Assembly (NCBI GenBank): GCA_030532065.1
Contig: JAUNLW010000004.1
Span: forward strand, 1-64,000
Direction: 5' to 3'
Length of the DNA stretch: 64,000 nucleotides
Origin: Eubacteriales bacterium
Lineage (GTDB): Bacteria; Bacillota; Clostridia; Saccharofermentanales; DTU023
Shown: positions 46,142-55,049 of the stretch, piece after piece
How positions within the stretch are numbered: the stretch's first letter is position 1
Layout of the letters: every line of letters begins with the position of its first letter
The notes under the pieces: generated by a model
What the model saw: the letters and a program-made list of their open reading frames with translations, nothing else
Databases searched by the model: none
Told to the model about the DNA's origin: nothing
Made by a program: the position numbers and the translations under genes

Positions 46142-46606
46142 CTAAATCTTGCCTAAGAGCATGATGGAGGAGACCAGAGCCAAGATAGCGTATGTCTCAA
46201 CCATAACGGCCAGGATGATACCTTTGGTGGACTGGCTCTCGTTCTTGATCAAGAGGTTGATGTCAGCCAGGCTGACCTTAGCCTGAGATACCGCGGAGAA
46301 GTAACCGACAAAAGCGATCGGCAGGCAAGCCATCAGTACGGCAAGACCAATACCCAGTTCTACACCAAGGTTTAGCTTACCCATGGCCATGATGCAGATA
46401 ATGAAGCCGTAAAGGCCCTGCGTACCAGGTAAGAGCTCAAAGATCAAAGCTTTAGCGAATTTCTGCGGTTCGTCAATCAGTACGCCGGCTGCAGCTTCAC
46501 CGACCATACCAACGCCTTTAGCGGAGCCGATGCCGGGCAAGATGGCTGCCAGCGCGGCACCTAAGAGGCCTAAAATAAAGCCGCCGTTTTCTAAGAAAAA
46601 GTTCAT
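46142..46606 (-). CDS. ntpK: V-type ATP synthase subunit K (Na+-type rotor ring)
   Basis: The 154-residue proteolipid has four membrane helices made by a duplicated hairpin and forms the rotor ring. Ion-binding residues known in Enterococcus hirae NtpK are all found in matching motifs: Leu, Thr and Gln in LLPGTQGLYGF, Gln in VSQAKV, and the key Glu in MVETYAILAL. This favours Na+ as coupling ion. IGSAKGVGMVGEAAAG is the other signature. I chose ATG 46606, five bases after GGAGG; an upstream in-frame start at 46687 would add a basic, non-family segment. Confidence 0.95.
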   Translation of the reverse strand: MNFFLENGGFILGLLGAALAAILPGIGSAKGVGMVGEAAAGVLIDEPQKFAKALIFELLPGTQGLYGFIICIMAMGKLNLGVELGIGLAVLMACLPIAFVGYFSAVSQAKVSLADINLLIKNESQSTKGIILAVMVETYAILALVSSIMLLGKI

Positions 46607-46702
46607 GCTATCCTCCAAAAATTTTCTGTTTCTGTTTTTATTGCTCAAAGTCCTGCCCCGCTGAGTTAATAACCAGCCCGGCAGCACTTAGAAAGCCCAA
46701 GT

Positions 46703-48682
46703 TTATTTAATATCAACGTACTCGCTCTCTGCGCGGAAGCGGCGGAAAGGTTTGCCACCACCTTCATAGAACTTGCCGAAGAATTCAACATAGATCAGAC
46801 GCAAGGTGTGGACATAAGCCGATAGGCAGGAGAGGAACAGGTTGAAGGGGTGGAAGATCAGGAGTACCACCAGGGCACCCACTTTACCGATAATGCTGGT
46901 GCCTAGCATTGAGGCGATCAGGTTTACGGCGTAGCCGATAAAGCCACCGGCCATGGCCAGAGCCGCCAGTCGGGCGTAAGAGACAATATCGCCTATCCAG
47001 GAGGTCACGCCATATACGTTATAGGCGCCCCAGCCCAGCCTCGCGCCCCAGGACTTTTCGTCACGGGCAGAGAAGACCAGTACCAGTATCAGACCAAGGA
47101 CCAGCATGATCTTGGCTGCCAGTTGAGCGCCGCTGCCTAGGCCCCAGTTCTGACCGAAGATCATCAGGATCGCGCCTATGACCACGGCATACCAGGATAA
47201 GACATCAGCCACCAGACCCAAAGTGTCCTTGTCGCGGATCTTCATGTAGCCCAACACGGCGAGGCCAAAGAAAAGCATGACTACACCGAAGCCCATTGAG
47301 AAAGTCAAGGCGGTGTCTGTATCGCGCGTGGGGCTCAAAATGCCGATAAAGGGCAGGAATTGCGGTATATCTACCGCGAAGAAACTGCCAAAGATCAGGC
47401 CCACCAAAATCGATGGCACACTTAAGATCTGAAAAAAGCGCAGCGTCTTGCGGGTAGATTGTTTCATTTTAAAAATGGATAAAGCCAAAGTGGTGAGAAT
47501 AAACAAGACCAGGCCATAGCCAGCGTCACCCAGCATAAAGGCAAAGCAGGCCGCGTACCAGGGCATCACGACTCCCGAGGGATCCAGCTCGTCGTAACGC
47601 GGGGTAGCAAAGGTTGTAACCACATTCTCAAATGGCTCAACCAACTTGTTGTTCTCTAACAGGATCGGTACTTCCTCTACCTGCTTATCGTCACGCTCTA
47701 CAATCTCACAATCCAGGCTGTAGGGCAGTTTGAGGCTGCGATCCACAGTCGAGCGCAGCTCTTCCAGCTGCTCGGCAGGCACATAAAGTTCCAGTAGGAA
47801 TACGTGATTACTACGGATAAACTGCTCACGCGCTTCCAGGCGTACTTCTTCGTTGCGCAACCATTCGGCAAGCAGCTTAAGCTCCGCCAGATGGTTGGCA
47901 GACTGTTGCTGCAGTTCTTTCTCTATCTCAGTCCGCGCGACACGCAGGTCCGCTATCTGCTTATCATAATCTGACAAAATCGCCGGCACGGTCAGGTCCG
48001 GACGGATGGCGCGAGAAGAAAAGGCCGCTCTCTGCAGAGCCTCCCCTACTGCCTCCGCGTCTTGCTCGGTGTAAAGTACCAGAAAGTAAACAGATTTCTC
48101 ATCCTGTGACAGTCCCAGGAAATAGGTATGATCTAAAGCTGCCAGGGCATGGCGCAGATCTATCTCTGCTTTTTTGGGAATAAGGCCCACCACGTAACGT
48201 GTCCTTTGCAGCTTATCCAGCTCCGAAAGGGACACATCTAAATTTTGGAAGGGCAACAGCTGTTGCTTTTGATCGCGCAGCCTGGCCTCATCTTCCTTGC
48301 TCTGAGCCTGGTCACGTAATAACTGGCGAATCTGCTCCGCCTGGGCCATAAGCTCGTCTTCTCTAGCCTTCACTTGGCTTTCGGCATCCTGGAAGCTCAT
48401 TTCCGGTAGAGCGGAGTTAAGGCCGGCCAAAAAGCCCGGTTTAGCTTCCAAGGCATCCAGGCCTTTAATGGCAGTTTCTACCAGAGCCAGCTTATCACGC
48501 AGGGCAGCCAAGTCCTCACTGGCCTCATCGGGCACAAAAACCTCTTCGTATTTCTCGCCCACGAAATTGTAGTTAAGGTCGGCAAAATGCACCAAACTCA
48601 AAGCCTGCAGATCACGCAATAACTGATCGCGCTCCGAGGCAAAGGCTGTCAATTGTGCCCTCGCCATCTTAACGATTGCCAT
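46703..48682 (-). CDS. ntpI: V-type ATP synthase subunit I
   Basis: Subunit I (a) is the stator that carries the ion half-channels. The N-terminal 340 residues form the cytoplasmic coiled-coil arm with long Glu/Gln/Leu helices. The C-terminal half has about seven to eight helices, starting with VVMPWYAACFAFMLGDAGYG, the family signature. SYARLAALAMAGGFIGYAVN holds the conserved stator Arg that faces the rotor ring. HPFNLFLSCLSAYVHTLRL and YVEFFGKFYEGGGKPFRRF close the protein. The length of 659 is normal. It overlaps the subunit H gene by 14 bases. Confidence 0.96.
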   Translation of the reverse strand: MAIVKMARAQLTAFASERDQLLRDLQALSLVHFADLNYNFVGEKYEEVFVPDEASEDLAALRDKLALVETAIKGLDALEAKPGFLAGLNSALPEMSFQDAESQVKAREDELMAQAEQIRQLLRDQAQSKEDEARLRDQKQQLLPFQNLDVSLSELDKLQRTRYVVGLIPKKAEIDLRHALAALDHTYFLGLSQDEKSVYFLVLYTEQDAEAVGEALQRAAFSSRAIRPDLTVPAILSDYDKQIADLRVARTEIEKELQQQSANHLAELKLLAEWLRNEEVRLEAREQFIRSNHVFLLELYVPAEQLEELRSTVDRSLKLPYSLDCEIVERDDKQVEEVPILLENNKLVEPFENVVTTFATPRYDELDPSGVVMPWYAACFAFMLGDAGYGLVLFILTTLALSIFKMKQSTRKTLRFFQILSVPSILVGLIFGSFFAVDIPQFLPFIGILSPTRDTDTALTFSMGFGVVMLFFGLAVLGYMKIRDKDTLGLVADVLSWYAVVIGAILMIFGQNWGLGSGAQLAAKIMLVLGLILVLVFSARDEKSWGARLGWGAYNVYGVTSWIGDIVSYARLAALAMAGGFIGYAVNLIASMLGTSIIGKVGALVVLLIFHPFNLFLSCLSAYVHTLRLIYVEFFGKFYEGGGKPFRRFRAESEYVDIK

Positions 48683-48992
48683 ACTTAGTCACCTGCTCTA
48701 TAACCAAATCAGCTGCTTTGTCAATAGCAGCCGCCTCAATATCTCGATAGGCCCTGGTCTGACGCTCGGCCTTATCCAGGATGGGTTGGGCTTTAGCTTC
48801 GGCTTTTTCTTTAGCCTTGTCTAAAGTCGCGCTAATCTCACGGCTGGCGGTATCCCACATTTCTTCGCTCAACTTACGAGCGGCCGCTTCCAACTGGCGT
48901 GAACTTTGCCTGGCTTCAGCCTTAGCCTGATCCACTAAAGCGGACGCGTTCTTCTCCGCCGTGAAGATAGCTTCAATCGCTTCTCTTGCCAT
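48669..48992 (-). CDS. ntpF: V-type ATP synthase subunit H (peripheral stalk)
   Basis: A 107-residue, almost entirely helical Ala/Lys/Glu-rich protein (EKNASALVDQAKAEARQSSR and similar). It fits the H/G-type peripheral-stalk partner of subunit E. Sequence conservation in this family is low, so position decides: it is first in the operon, directly ahead of subunit I, exactly like Enterococcus ntpF. GAGGAGGG lies just upstream, and a good promoter is 40 bases before the start. Confidence 0.85.
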   Translation of the reverse strand: MAREAIEAIFTAEKNASALVDQAKAEARQSSRQLEAAARKLSEEMWDTASREISATLDKAKEKAEAKAQPILDKAERQTRAYRDIEAAAIDKAADLVIEQVTKYGNR

Positions 48993-49030
48993 TTGAACCC
49001 TCCTCCACCAATTTTTGTTATACCTTAGTC

Positions 49031-49058
49031 ATTTTAACACAAATAGTTAAGCCAGCAA
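49031..49058 (-). promoter_or_regulatory. Promoter of the V-ATPase operon
   Basis: On the minus strand TTGCTG (49053-49058) and TAAAAT (49031-49036) are separated by 16 bases. TGT precedes the -10 box (TGTTAAAAT, 49031-49039), so this is an extended -10 promoter. The first start codon is about 40 bases downstream. Confidence 0.65.
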
Positions 49059-49081
49059 ATTAGCTATTCTGTAACTAATAT

Positions 49082-50488
49082 CTAATTTTTATCTGCTAAG
49101 ACAGCTTTATCATCATCTACCTGAGGCTCTGTCAATTTCGCGACCAGTTGCGGTCGCCACTTGCCAAAAGCCAGGAAACAGCCGGATAAGATAGCGCCGA
49201 AGAACCAGCCGATACCATAAGAATAGAAAATAAATTCTTTACCTTTAACGCTGGCCAGAATGTAGGCGCTGGGAACCCTGATGAAGATCATGGACACCAG
49301 CGAAGTAAACATAGGCATAAAGGCCTGTCCAGCACCTCTGAGCACTGCGTTAAACATGAAAAGCAGCGCCAGGAGTGGATAGAAGGGCAAGACCGTATGC
49401 AGGTAGAAAAGTCCGCTCTCAATCATGCCCGGATCATCGCCGAAGATGCGAATCAAAAAGGCGGAAGCCGGATAAGTCATAGCTACCAAGGCCACACAGG
49501 CGATCAAAGTGATGACCAGGCCATCCTTAAAACCCTTACGCAACCGTGGCAGCTGGCGAGCACCCACATTTTGGCTGGTGTATGTAGTCATGGTATTAGA
49601 CAGGGACTGGACCGGTAAAAAAACAAAGGTATCGACCTTGTTGGCAGAATTGAAGCCGGCCATAAACTGATGACCAAAGCTGTTGACCAGGCTGATCATG
49701 GCCATAGAGCCTAAAGAGAAAAGCGCGTTCTGCATGGCCATGGGCAGGCCCTGGCGCAGGGCTTCTTTAAGTATCTCCCGGTCCATATCCAGGCGCAATA
49801 AATTTATGCGCACGTATTCATGACGGTTGAGCGCAATTAGGCCCAGGATCCAGGCCAGAGACTGCGCAACTACCGTAGCCAGGGCGGCTCCCATCACGCC
49901 CATGGAAAAGATCACAACAAAGAGAAAGTCCAGGCTAATATTAACAATCGTGGAGAAGATAAGGAGTTTCAGAGAAGTAACACTGTCGCCCAATCCCTGG
50001 AAAAAACCCATATTGGTGTTGTAGCCTATCGTGGCAAAGAGGCCGAGGAAAATCACCTGCAGATACTGTGTTGCCATAGTCAAAGTACCATCGTCCGGCA
50101 CATTGAGCATACGAAGTATGGGATTAGTCAAGAACACGCTGGCAATAGTCATGGGGATAATCAGATAAAAACTAAAACGGTAGACTGAGCTGATAATGAG
50201 GTTAACACGCTCCCTGTCTCTGGCACCCACCGCGGTACCCACCATGATGGTAGAGGCCATACCCAAGCCCACAAAGGAGGAGAAAACGATAACCATGACC
50301 GGGAAACCGGCGCCGACGGCAGCCAGGGCCTTAGTGCCCAGGTAGTTACCTACGATGGCACTGTCCACGGTGTTATAGAGTTGTTGGAAAAGGTTACTAA
50401 AGAGCAGCGGTATAGCGAATTGGATAATCTTTAAAGAAGGCTTACCCGCTGTCATATCGACCACGCTGCGTGTCATCTGCTTACTCAT
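49082..50488 (-). CDS. MATE-family efflux transporter
   Basis: A 468-residue transporter with twelve predicted helices in two six-helix bundles. IIQFAIPLLFSNLFQQLYNT and SAIVGNYLGTKALAAVGAG at the start, and the second-half counterpart LRQGLPMAMQNALFSLG, are typical of the DinF/NorM-related branch in Firmicutes. These pumps export cationic drugs or metabolites in exchange for Na+ or H+; the substrate is unknown. The gene ends 24 bases before the V-ATPase promoter and points towards that operon, with no terminator seen between them. Confidence 0.93.
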   Translation of the reverse strand: MSKQMTRSVVDMTAGKPSLKIIQFAIPLLFSNLFQQLYNTVDSAIVGNYLGTKALAAVGAGFPVMVIVFSSFVGLGMASTIMVGTAVGARDRERVNLIISSVYRFSFYLIIPMTIASVFLTNPILRMLNVPDDGTLTMATQYLQVIFLGLFATIGYNTNMGFFQGLGDSVTSLKLLIFSTIVNISLDFLFVVIFSMGVMGAALATVVAQSLAWILGLIALNRHEYVRINLLRLDMDREILKEALRQGLPMAMQNALFSLGSMAMISLVNSFGHQFMAGFNSANKVDTFVFLPVQSLSNTMTTYTSQNVGARQLPRLRKGFKDGLVITLIACVALVAMTYPASAFLIRIFGDDPGMIESGLFYLHTVLPFYPLLALLFMFNAVLRGAGQAFMPMFTSLVSMIFIRVPSAYILASVKGKEFIFYSYGIGWFFGAILSGCFLAFGKWRPQLVAKLTEPQVDDDKAVLADKN

Positions 50489-50599
50489 AATATCTACCTC
50501 ACGTTCAGCCGAGCTTTTTTCAATATTTTCTCATTCGGTTTATCATAGCATTGCCGGAGAATCTTCGGCTAGACTAAGTTAGCAGGAAGGAGAGAGCCT

Positions 50600-50839
50600 A
50601 TGAGTCAATCTGTAAAAGAAATCGACCTTCACGGTATGAACAGCTACCAGGCCCAAATAGCCATTGAGGCTGCCTTGCGACGTTCCTGGGGGCTGTATAA
50701 AATTCGTTTGATCCACGGCTACCATCAAGGCACCCGCCTACGCGACTTTATCGCTATGGAGTATCAAGACGACCCTCGTCTCACCAGACTTGAGCAAGTT
50801 ACACCAGGCATTACCGAACTGCATTTGAGGGAACTTTAA
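50600..50839 (+). CDS. Small Smr-domain protein
   Basis: A 79-residue protein made up of a single Smr domain. EIDLHGMNSYQAQIAIEAAL holds the DLHG motif, and IRLIHGYHQGTRLRDF corresponds to the second Smr motif (HGxGxGxLR), with Tyr-His in place of the usual Lys-Gly type residues. Smr domains nick or bind nucleic acids and occur at the end of MutS2; standalone small forms are of unknown role. The ATG follows GGAAGGAGAG. It is divergent from the MATE gene. Confidence 0.82.
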   Translation: MSQSVKEIDLHGMNSYQAQIAIEAALRRSWGLYKIRLIHGYHQGTRLRDFIAMEYQDDPRLTRLEQVTPGITELHLREL

Positions 50840-51030
50840 CGAAAAGTAAGCTAGCAAGTGCAAGATTTACTAATCGTTTATAGCTATCAATTAAAAACAG
50901 CTCTAAAGCGCCAAACTATGTCTTATAGCATTTCCCCAAAAAATAATTTCTGTTTTAACGATCGGTAAAATGTATTAATACCGCTTTTTATAGTATGATA
51001 CAAGCACCAGCCTGGATGAGGAGGGTGCTT

Positions 51031-51975
51031 GTGATCAGCATAACCATCAAACAGTTAGAGGTTTTCGTCGCTATCGTGGAAGCCGGCAGCTTTACCAGAG
51101 CCGCCAATCGTCTGTACATGGCGCAGTCCACCATTTCCGGCCATATCCAGTCTTTAGAGAAAGAACTGGGTGTGACTCTTTTTCGCCGTGATTCTAAGCG
51201 AAATATTCAACTTACTGAGATCGGTCGCCGTATCTACGACAACGCGGTAGTAATCATTGATAACTGCCATGCCTTGGCAGATGAGATTTTGATTGATAAA
51301 CGTAACGAACTGATCATTGGCGCTTCTACGGTCCCCGCCGCCTGCATTCTGCCCTTTTTGATCTCCGGCTTCAGCCACTACTATCCTGAAGCGCGCTTTA
51401 CCGTCAGGCGAGGGGACAGCGGAGAAATGCACCAGCTTCTCGCCGAACATGAGATTCATCTGGCTTTTGTCGGTTCTAATGTCAAGCATCACAGCTTCCA
51501 ATACGACAAAGTAGCTAATGATGCCATGGTTCTGATTACACCGGCGCGAGAACCCTATCTCAGTTACAAAAAACAAGGCGTTTATGGTCGCGAGTTTCTT
51601 ACCCATCCCCTGCTCTTCCGTGAGGCAGGTTCCGGAAGTCAAAAAGTAATCGATGATTATTTGACCAAGATCGGTATTGAGAAGAACGAGCTGAATGTAG
51701 TAGGCCGCTTTGAGAATTCACAGTCCATTATCAATATGGTTGGCAAGGGCGTAGGTCTGGCCATGATCTCTCAGATGCTGGTGGAGAACACCCGGCCGGT
51801 AGATGATATTCTGGTCTTCCCGCTAGAAAAAGATATCCATGAGGTCAGCCGTTCCTACCACATGCTAAGCAATAAGAAATTTGACTATCCTGACCTGCAC
51901 AAGGCCTTTATCTCCTATGTAAGAAGGACCTGCAAGTACCGTCTGGAGCAGGACAAAGAAAAATTTAATCTCTAG
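51031..51975 (+). CDS. LysR-family transcriptional regulator
   Basis: A 314-residue LysR regulator. The helix-turn-helix lies in IKQLEVFVAIVEAGSFTRAA and NRLYMAQSTISGHIQSLEKE near residues 5-45. The effector-binding domain follows, with IIGASTVPAACILP at its start and FREAGSGSQKVID, a motif of the CysL/CbL group. GTG 51031 is chosen because AGGAGGG lies five bases upstream; an earlier in-frame start at 50995 has none. No target gene can be named. The next gene downstream in the same direction is a PHP phosphatase. The 190 bases upstream hold no gene. Confidence 0.92.
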   Translation: MISITIKQLEVFVAIVEAGSFTRAANRLYMAQSTISGHIQSLEKELGVTLFRRDSKRNIQLTEIGRRIYDNAVVIIDNCHALADEILIDKRNELIIGASTVPAACILPFLISGFSHYYPEARFTVRRGDSGEMHQLLAEHEIHLAFVGSNVKHHSFQYDKVANDAMVLITPAREPYLSYKKQGVYGREFLTHPLLFREAGSGSQKVIDDYLTKIGIEKNELNVVGRFENSQSIINMVGKGVGLAMISQMLVENTRPVDDILVFPLEKDIHEVSRSYHMLSNKKFDYPDLHKAFISYVRRTCKYRLEQDKEKFNL

Positions 51976-52069
51976 CTAATAATCTTTACGCTATTGTCTA
52001 CTATACTTGGAGTGTGGTTTGTCCAAGCTAACGAACCTTAGAAGCAGGCCAAAAGGAGGCCATCCACTT

Positions 52070-52933
52070 ATGTATATCGATTTACACAACCATGTCCAGT
52101 CCTGGTCACCGGACGCTAAGCAAACTTGGGCAGAATTCTCTCAAGGCATGCAGCGAGCCGGACTTTTGGGTTTTGGTCTATCTGACCACTACGACATTGG
52201 TTCTTACACCAAAACCGGCCGCGAATGGGTCTTTGACACCGAAGAATATATGCGTACTTTCGGACCCGAACGGCGTTCTCTGGCTGAGGCTCGCGCCAAG
52301 ACAGAAGCTGCAGGCGCAATTCACAAGCCCGCCTTTTTTCTGGGCATGGAGCTGGGCTATTTGCCAGATCAGGTTGATCGTCTCAGCCAGCTCATGGCGC
52401 AGGATTTTGACTATTTTATTTTGTCCGCGCACAAGCTTAAGGGCATGGACCCATACGACGAGACCGAAAGAGTGTATGGACAGGGGCTCCCTCCTATCTA
52501 CAGTATCTATTTGCAAACTTTACTGGAAGCCGCGAAACGCCTACCCCGGCCTTCAATTCTCGCGCACTTTGACTATATTTCCCGCTACGCGCCTCAGGAA
52601 CGCTCCAAGATGCGCTATAAAGGCCTGGAAGGTGAATTCGACAGTATCTTTCGCTACTTGATTGAGCAAGGCATTGCCCTGGAGCTTAATACCGGCACCA
52701 TCGGTGCCCTGATAGATAAGGGCTACAGCCTGGAAGAAGCTCTGCCCGACCGGGCAATTTGGGAGCGCTACTTTGATCTGGGCGGTGAGCTGGTTACAGT
52801 GACTACCGATTCTCATAAAACAGAACACCATATGCGCTTTGTACCGGCCGCTTTAAAATATCTGGCAGAGCTGGGTCTGGAGCATTTGACTTATTTTGAG
52901 CACTGCCAGCCTCAAACCTACCGTTTCAATTAA
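52070..52933 (+). CDS. PHP-domain phosphatase, HisJ/histidinol-phosphatase type
   Basis: A 287-residue PHP-superfamily phosphatase. Metal-site motifs are YIDLHNHVQSWSPDA at the start, GLSDHYDIG, the Glu in GMELGYLP, DYFILSAHK, and the C-terminal LAHFDYISRY and TTDSHKTEH. This order is that of the HisJ type, which dephosphorylates histidinol phosphate. No other his gene is in the window, so another phosphate ester is possible. ATG 52070 follows AAAAGGAGG by ten bases; a longer frame upstream has no support. Confidence 0.85.
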   Translation: MYIDLHNHVQSWSPDAKQTWAEFSQGMQRAGLLGFGLSDHYDIGSYTKTGREWVFDTEEYMRTFGPERRSLAEARAKTEAAGAIHKPAFFLGMELGYLPDQVDRLSQLMAQDFDYFILSAHKLKGMDPYDETERVYGQGLPPIYSIYLQTLLEAAKRLPRPSILAHFDYISRYAPQERSKMRYKGLEGEFDSIFRYLIEQGIALELNTGTIGALIDKGYSLEEALPDRAIWERYFDLGGELVTVTTDSHKTEHHMRFVPAALKYLAELGLEHLTYFEHCQPQTYRFN

Positions 52934-52940
52934 AGCAAGC

Positions 52941-52958
52941 AAAAAGCCCTTGCGGGCT
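52941..52958 (-). terminator. Intrinsic terminator after the Lrp-family gene
   Basis: On the minus strand AGCCC-GCAA-GGGCT is followed by TTTTTG. It lies between the convergent PHP and Lrp genes. Confidence 0.65.
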
Positions 52959-52976
52959 CAGGTTAGGTAAAACCAT

Positions 52977-53001
52977 AAGCTAAGCCCCAAGGGCTTAGCT
53001 T
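52977..53001. terminator. Long hairpin at the 3' end of the Lrp-family gene
   Basis: AAGCTAAGCCC and GGGCTTAGCTT form a perfect eleven-base-pair stem with a three-base loop. It touches the Lrp stop codon. There is no clear T-run, so it may stabilise the mRNA end or assist the nearby terminator at 52941-52958. Confidence 0.55.
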
Positions 53002-53492
53002 TAATCTTCGTTGTCGCTATCAGAGTTAGCTTCCAGATTTTGATGGAAGGTCAGTTTTTCAGTCTGCAAAATGAGATTGGTGTTAGTAGCATCGATACCT
53101 TCACAGGCCAGAAGTCGGTCATGAAGAGTCGTTAAGTCTATGGTTTGCTTGGCTCTAACATGCAGTAGCAGGCAGTAAGGTCCGGTTACTCGTTGGCAGG
53201 ATAGGATTAGATATTTATCATCCTGCATCTGCATGATCTCGTCAATCTTCTTATTAAAATCCTTGACGCTGGTAGACAGCCCAATCAAGGCATCTACCGT
53301 GTAACCCAGCATTTCCCAGTTAAGTTCCGCCGAATAAGAACGAATATAACCGCTGTCATAAAGCTTATGCACCCGCTTATGAATACTGGGTCTAGTCATA
53401 TCCAATTCATTAGCGATAGCGGCATGTGTCATGCGTCCATTATCGTGGAGGAGTCGCAAGATTTCCTTATCGATGTCGTCCAGGTTGTACAT
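53001..53492 (-). CDS. Lrp/AsnC-family transcriptional regulator
   Basis: A 163-residue feast/famine regulator. The N-terminal helix-turn-helix is in LDDIDKEILRLLHDNGRMTH and ANELDMTRPSIHKRVHKLYD. The C-terminal RAM domain (about 65-145) has YTVDALIGLSTSV and VTGPYCLLLHVRA, the latter in the effector-contact region. The extra 15 residues at the end are acidic and polar. Such proteins sense amino acids and often regulate neighbouring genes, but the target is not evident. ATG has AAAGGG upstream. Confidence 0.9.
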   Translation of the reverse strand: MYNLDDIDKEILRLLHDNGRMTHAAIANELDMTRPSIHKRVHKLYDSGYIRSYSAELNWEMLGYTVDALIGLSTSVKDFNKKIDEIMQMQDDKYLILSCQRVTGPYCLLLHVRAKQTIDLTTLHDRLLACEGIDATNTNLILQTEKLTFHQNLEANSDSDNED

Positions 53493-53668
53493 GGTGTAGC
53501 CCTTTCTAGCTGCTTGACCTCACCGGAGATCTTTTCACAACTTATGGATCATTTAGGTCACAGTGTGAGTAGTTCCCGCACTTTAAGCAAATTATAGAAC
53601 ATTTGAACAGAAAATGGTGACTTTTGTAAGCAAGCAGCAGAAAATCATGCGCACATGATAAAAAAAGA

Positions 53669-54571
53669 CTAGATTTGCGCTAATAAAGTGTTCTTGAGAA
53701 TGCCTTCACGAATGCCTTTATCGCTGATCCTGATCTCCTGGCAACCGGTATAGCGCAGGATCTCCTGCAAAATCAAAAGACCAGGCGTGATGGTATGCAC
53801 GCGCTCTGGCGCAACCTGTAGCAAAGTGCGGATGGCTTTGGGTTTAGTATTGAGAATAGAAGCGCAGAGTTTTTGCGCCTGTTTGCTGCTGAACTGTGTG
53901 TTGAGCGGCAGGCCGAAAAGCTCCTGTGAAAGGTTACCCGCGGCGCGCATACTACCGCCCAGGCCGTAGAGGGTAGTGGCATTTTTCAACTGGGGAATCT
54001 TCGCTTTTTGCAGCTGTTTTCTAACATAGTTTCCCATCTTAAGCGCTGCCTGATGTCCTGGGAAGATCTCTGCGCAATATTGCTTATAAAGAGAAAGTGA
54101 GCCAAAGCTCAAAGAGGTAGCGTAAATAATACCGCGATCCTGGATGACGGTAATTTCGGTAGAACCACCGCCGATATCTACGATATAGCCGTCCTTAACA
54201 TCGTAATCTTCGCTAAGACCCAGAAAACCGTAGTGGGCTTCGTCCGGTCCGGAGATGAGGCAAATCTCTCTACCAACGCGAGACTCAACATAGTCTAACA
54301 CTTCCGCGCTGTTCTCTGTATTACGCAGTGAAGCCGTGGCAAAGATTACCATCTGACCGAGATTTAAGGCACCGCATATCGCTATAAACGACTGCAGGAC
54401 GCGTACCAGTTTATCCGCGCCTTTCTGGGTCATACGGCCGTCTTCCACATAAGTAGCGAGGCCAGCTACGACCTTCTTAGAAAGCACAGAACGCACCGCG
54501 CCCTCGTCATCAACTAAATAAATGTTCATGCGGATGGTGTTAGCACCCACGTCTATTACGGTATACTTCAT
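53669..54571 (-). CDS. Ppx/GppA-family phosphatase
   Basis: A 300-residue protein with the actin-like fold of exopolyphosphatase and pppGpp phosphatase. Phosphate-binding motifs are VIDVGANTIRMNIY at the start and YIVDIGGGSTEITVI near residue 138. The catalytic Glu region is present (ISGPDEAHYGFLG). It is the short form without the C-terminal HD-like domain of E. coli Ppx. It could split polyphosphate or pppGpp; sequence alone does not decide. It is followed upstream by an Rrf2 regulator gene 50 bases away in the same direction. Confidence 0.88.
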   Translation of the reverse strand: MKYTVIDVGANTIRMNIYLVDDEGAVRSVLSKKVVAGLATYVEDGRMTQKGADKLVRVLQSFIAICGALNLGQMVIFATASLRNTENSAEVLDYVESRVGREICLISGPDEAHYGFLGLSEDYDVKDGYIVDIGGGSTEITVIQDRGIIYATSLSFGSLSLYKQYCAEIFPGHQAALKMGNYVRKQLQKAKIPQLKNATTLYGLGGSMRAAGNLSQELFGLPLNTQFSSKQAQKLCASILNTKPKAIRTLLQVAPERVHTITPGLLILQEILRYTGCQEIRISDKGIREGILKNTLLAQI

Positions 54572-54620
54572 CTTTTGAGCCTCCCGGAATCTATGTCACC
54601 TTCCGGAGTATAACTCAAAA

Positions 54621-55049
54621 TCAGACTGCATAAGTATCTTCAAACAGTAAATCCGCCAGTGTAAGTTCACTCAAAGATTGAAGAACTGTATCCTGCAACG
54701 CGTGCAAATGATGGTGGACATGGCAATAATCCCCTCCACGCTGCTCTCTCCACTCACATATCGCGCCATTACGCAGGCAGTCGTTGAGTACAAATTCTTC
54801 GCCCATCGCTTCAAAAACATCTAAAACTGTGGCTTTGTTGTAGTCACATGCCACCTGGATACCGCCCTGCGCGCCACGTGTCACCTCAATCAGGTTAGCT
54901 TCTCGTAATTTGATTACGATTTTATAAGCAAAAGGTAAAGGGATCATACAGGATTCCGCAATATCAGCGGTCAGATGTTTCTTCCCGTCTCCCAAAGCAC
55001 GCAATATTCGAAAGGCATAGTCCGTCTCTCGCGTTATGACAACTCCCAT
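54621..55049 (-). CDS. Rrf2-family transcriptional regulator
   Basis: A 142-residue Rrf2-type regulator. The winged helix spans ITRETDYAFRILRALGDGKK to LREANLIEVTRGAQGGIQVA. Three cysteines follow, in DCLRNGAICEW and GDYCHVHHHLH, in the region where IscR and NsrR bind a 2Fe-2S or 4Fe-4S cluster; spacing is C-x6-C-x11-C, not identical to either. It may therefore sense iron, NO or redox state. ATG 55049 has GAGGGAAA upstream; upstream in-frame codons have none. A palindrome 280 bases away at 55323-55338 is a possible but unproven target. Confidence 0.87.
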   Translation of the reverse strand: MGVVITRETDYAFRILRALGDGKKHLTADIAESCMIPLPFAYKIVIKLREANLIEVTRGAQGGIQVACDYNKATVLDVFEAMGEEFVLNDCLRNGAICEWREQRGGDYCHVHHHLHALQDTVLQSLSELTLADLLFEDTYAV

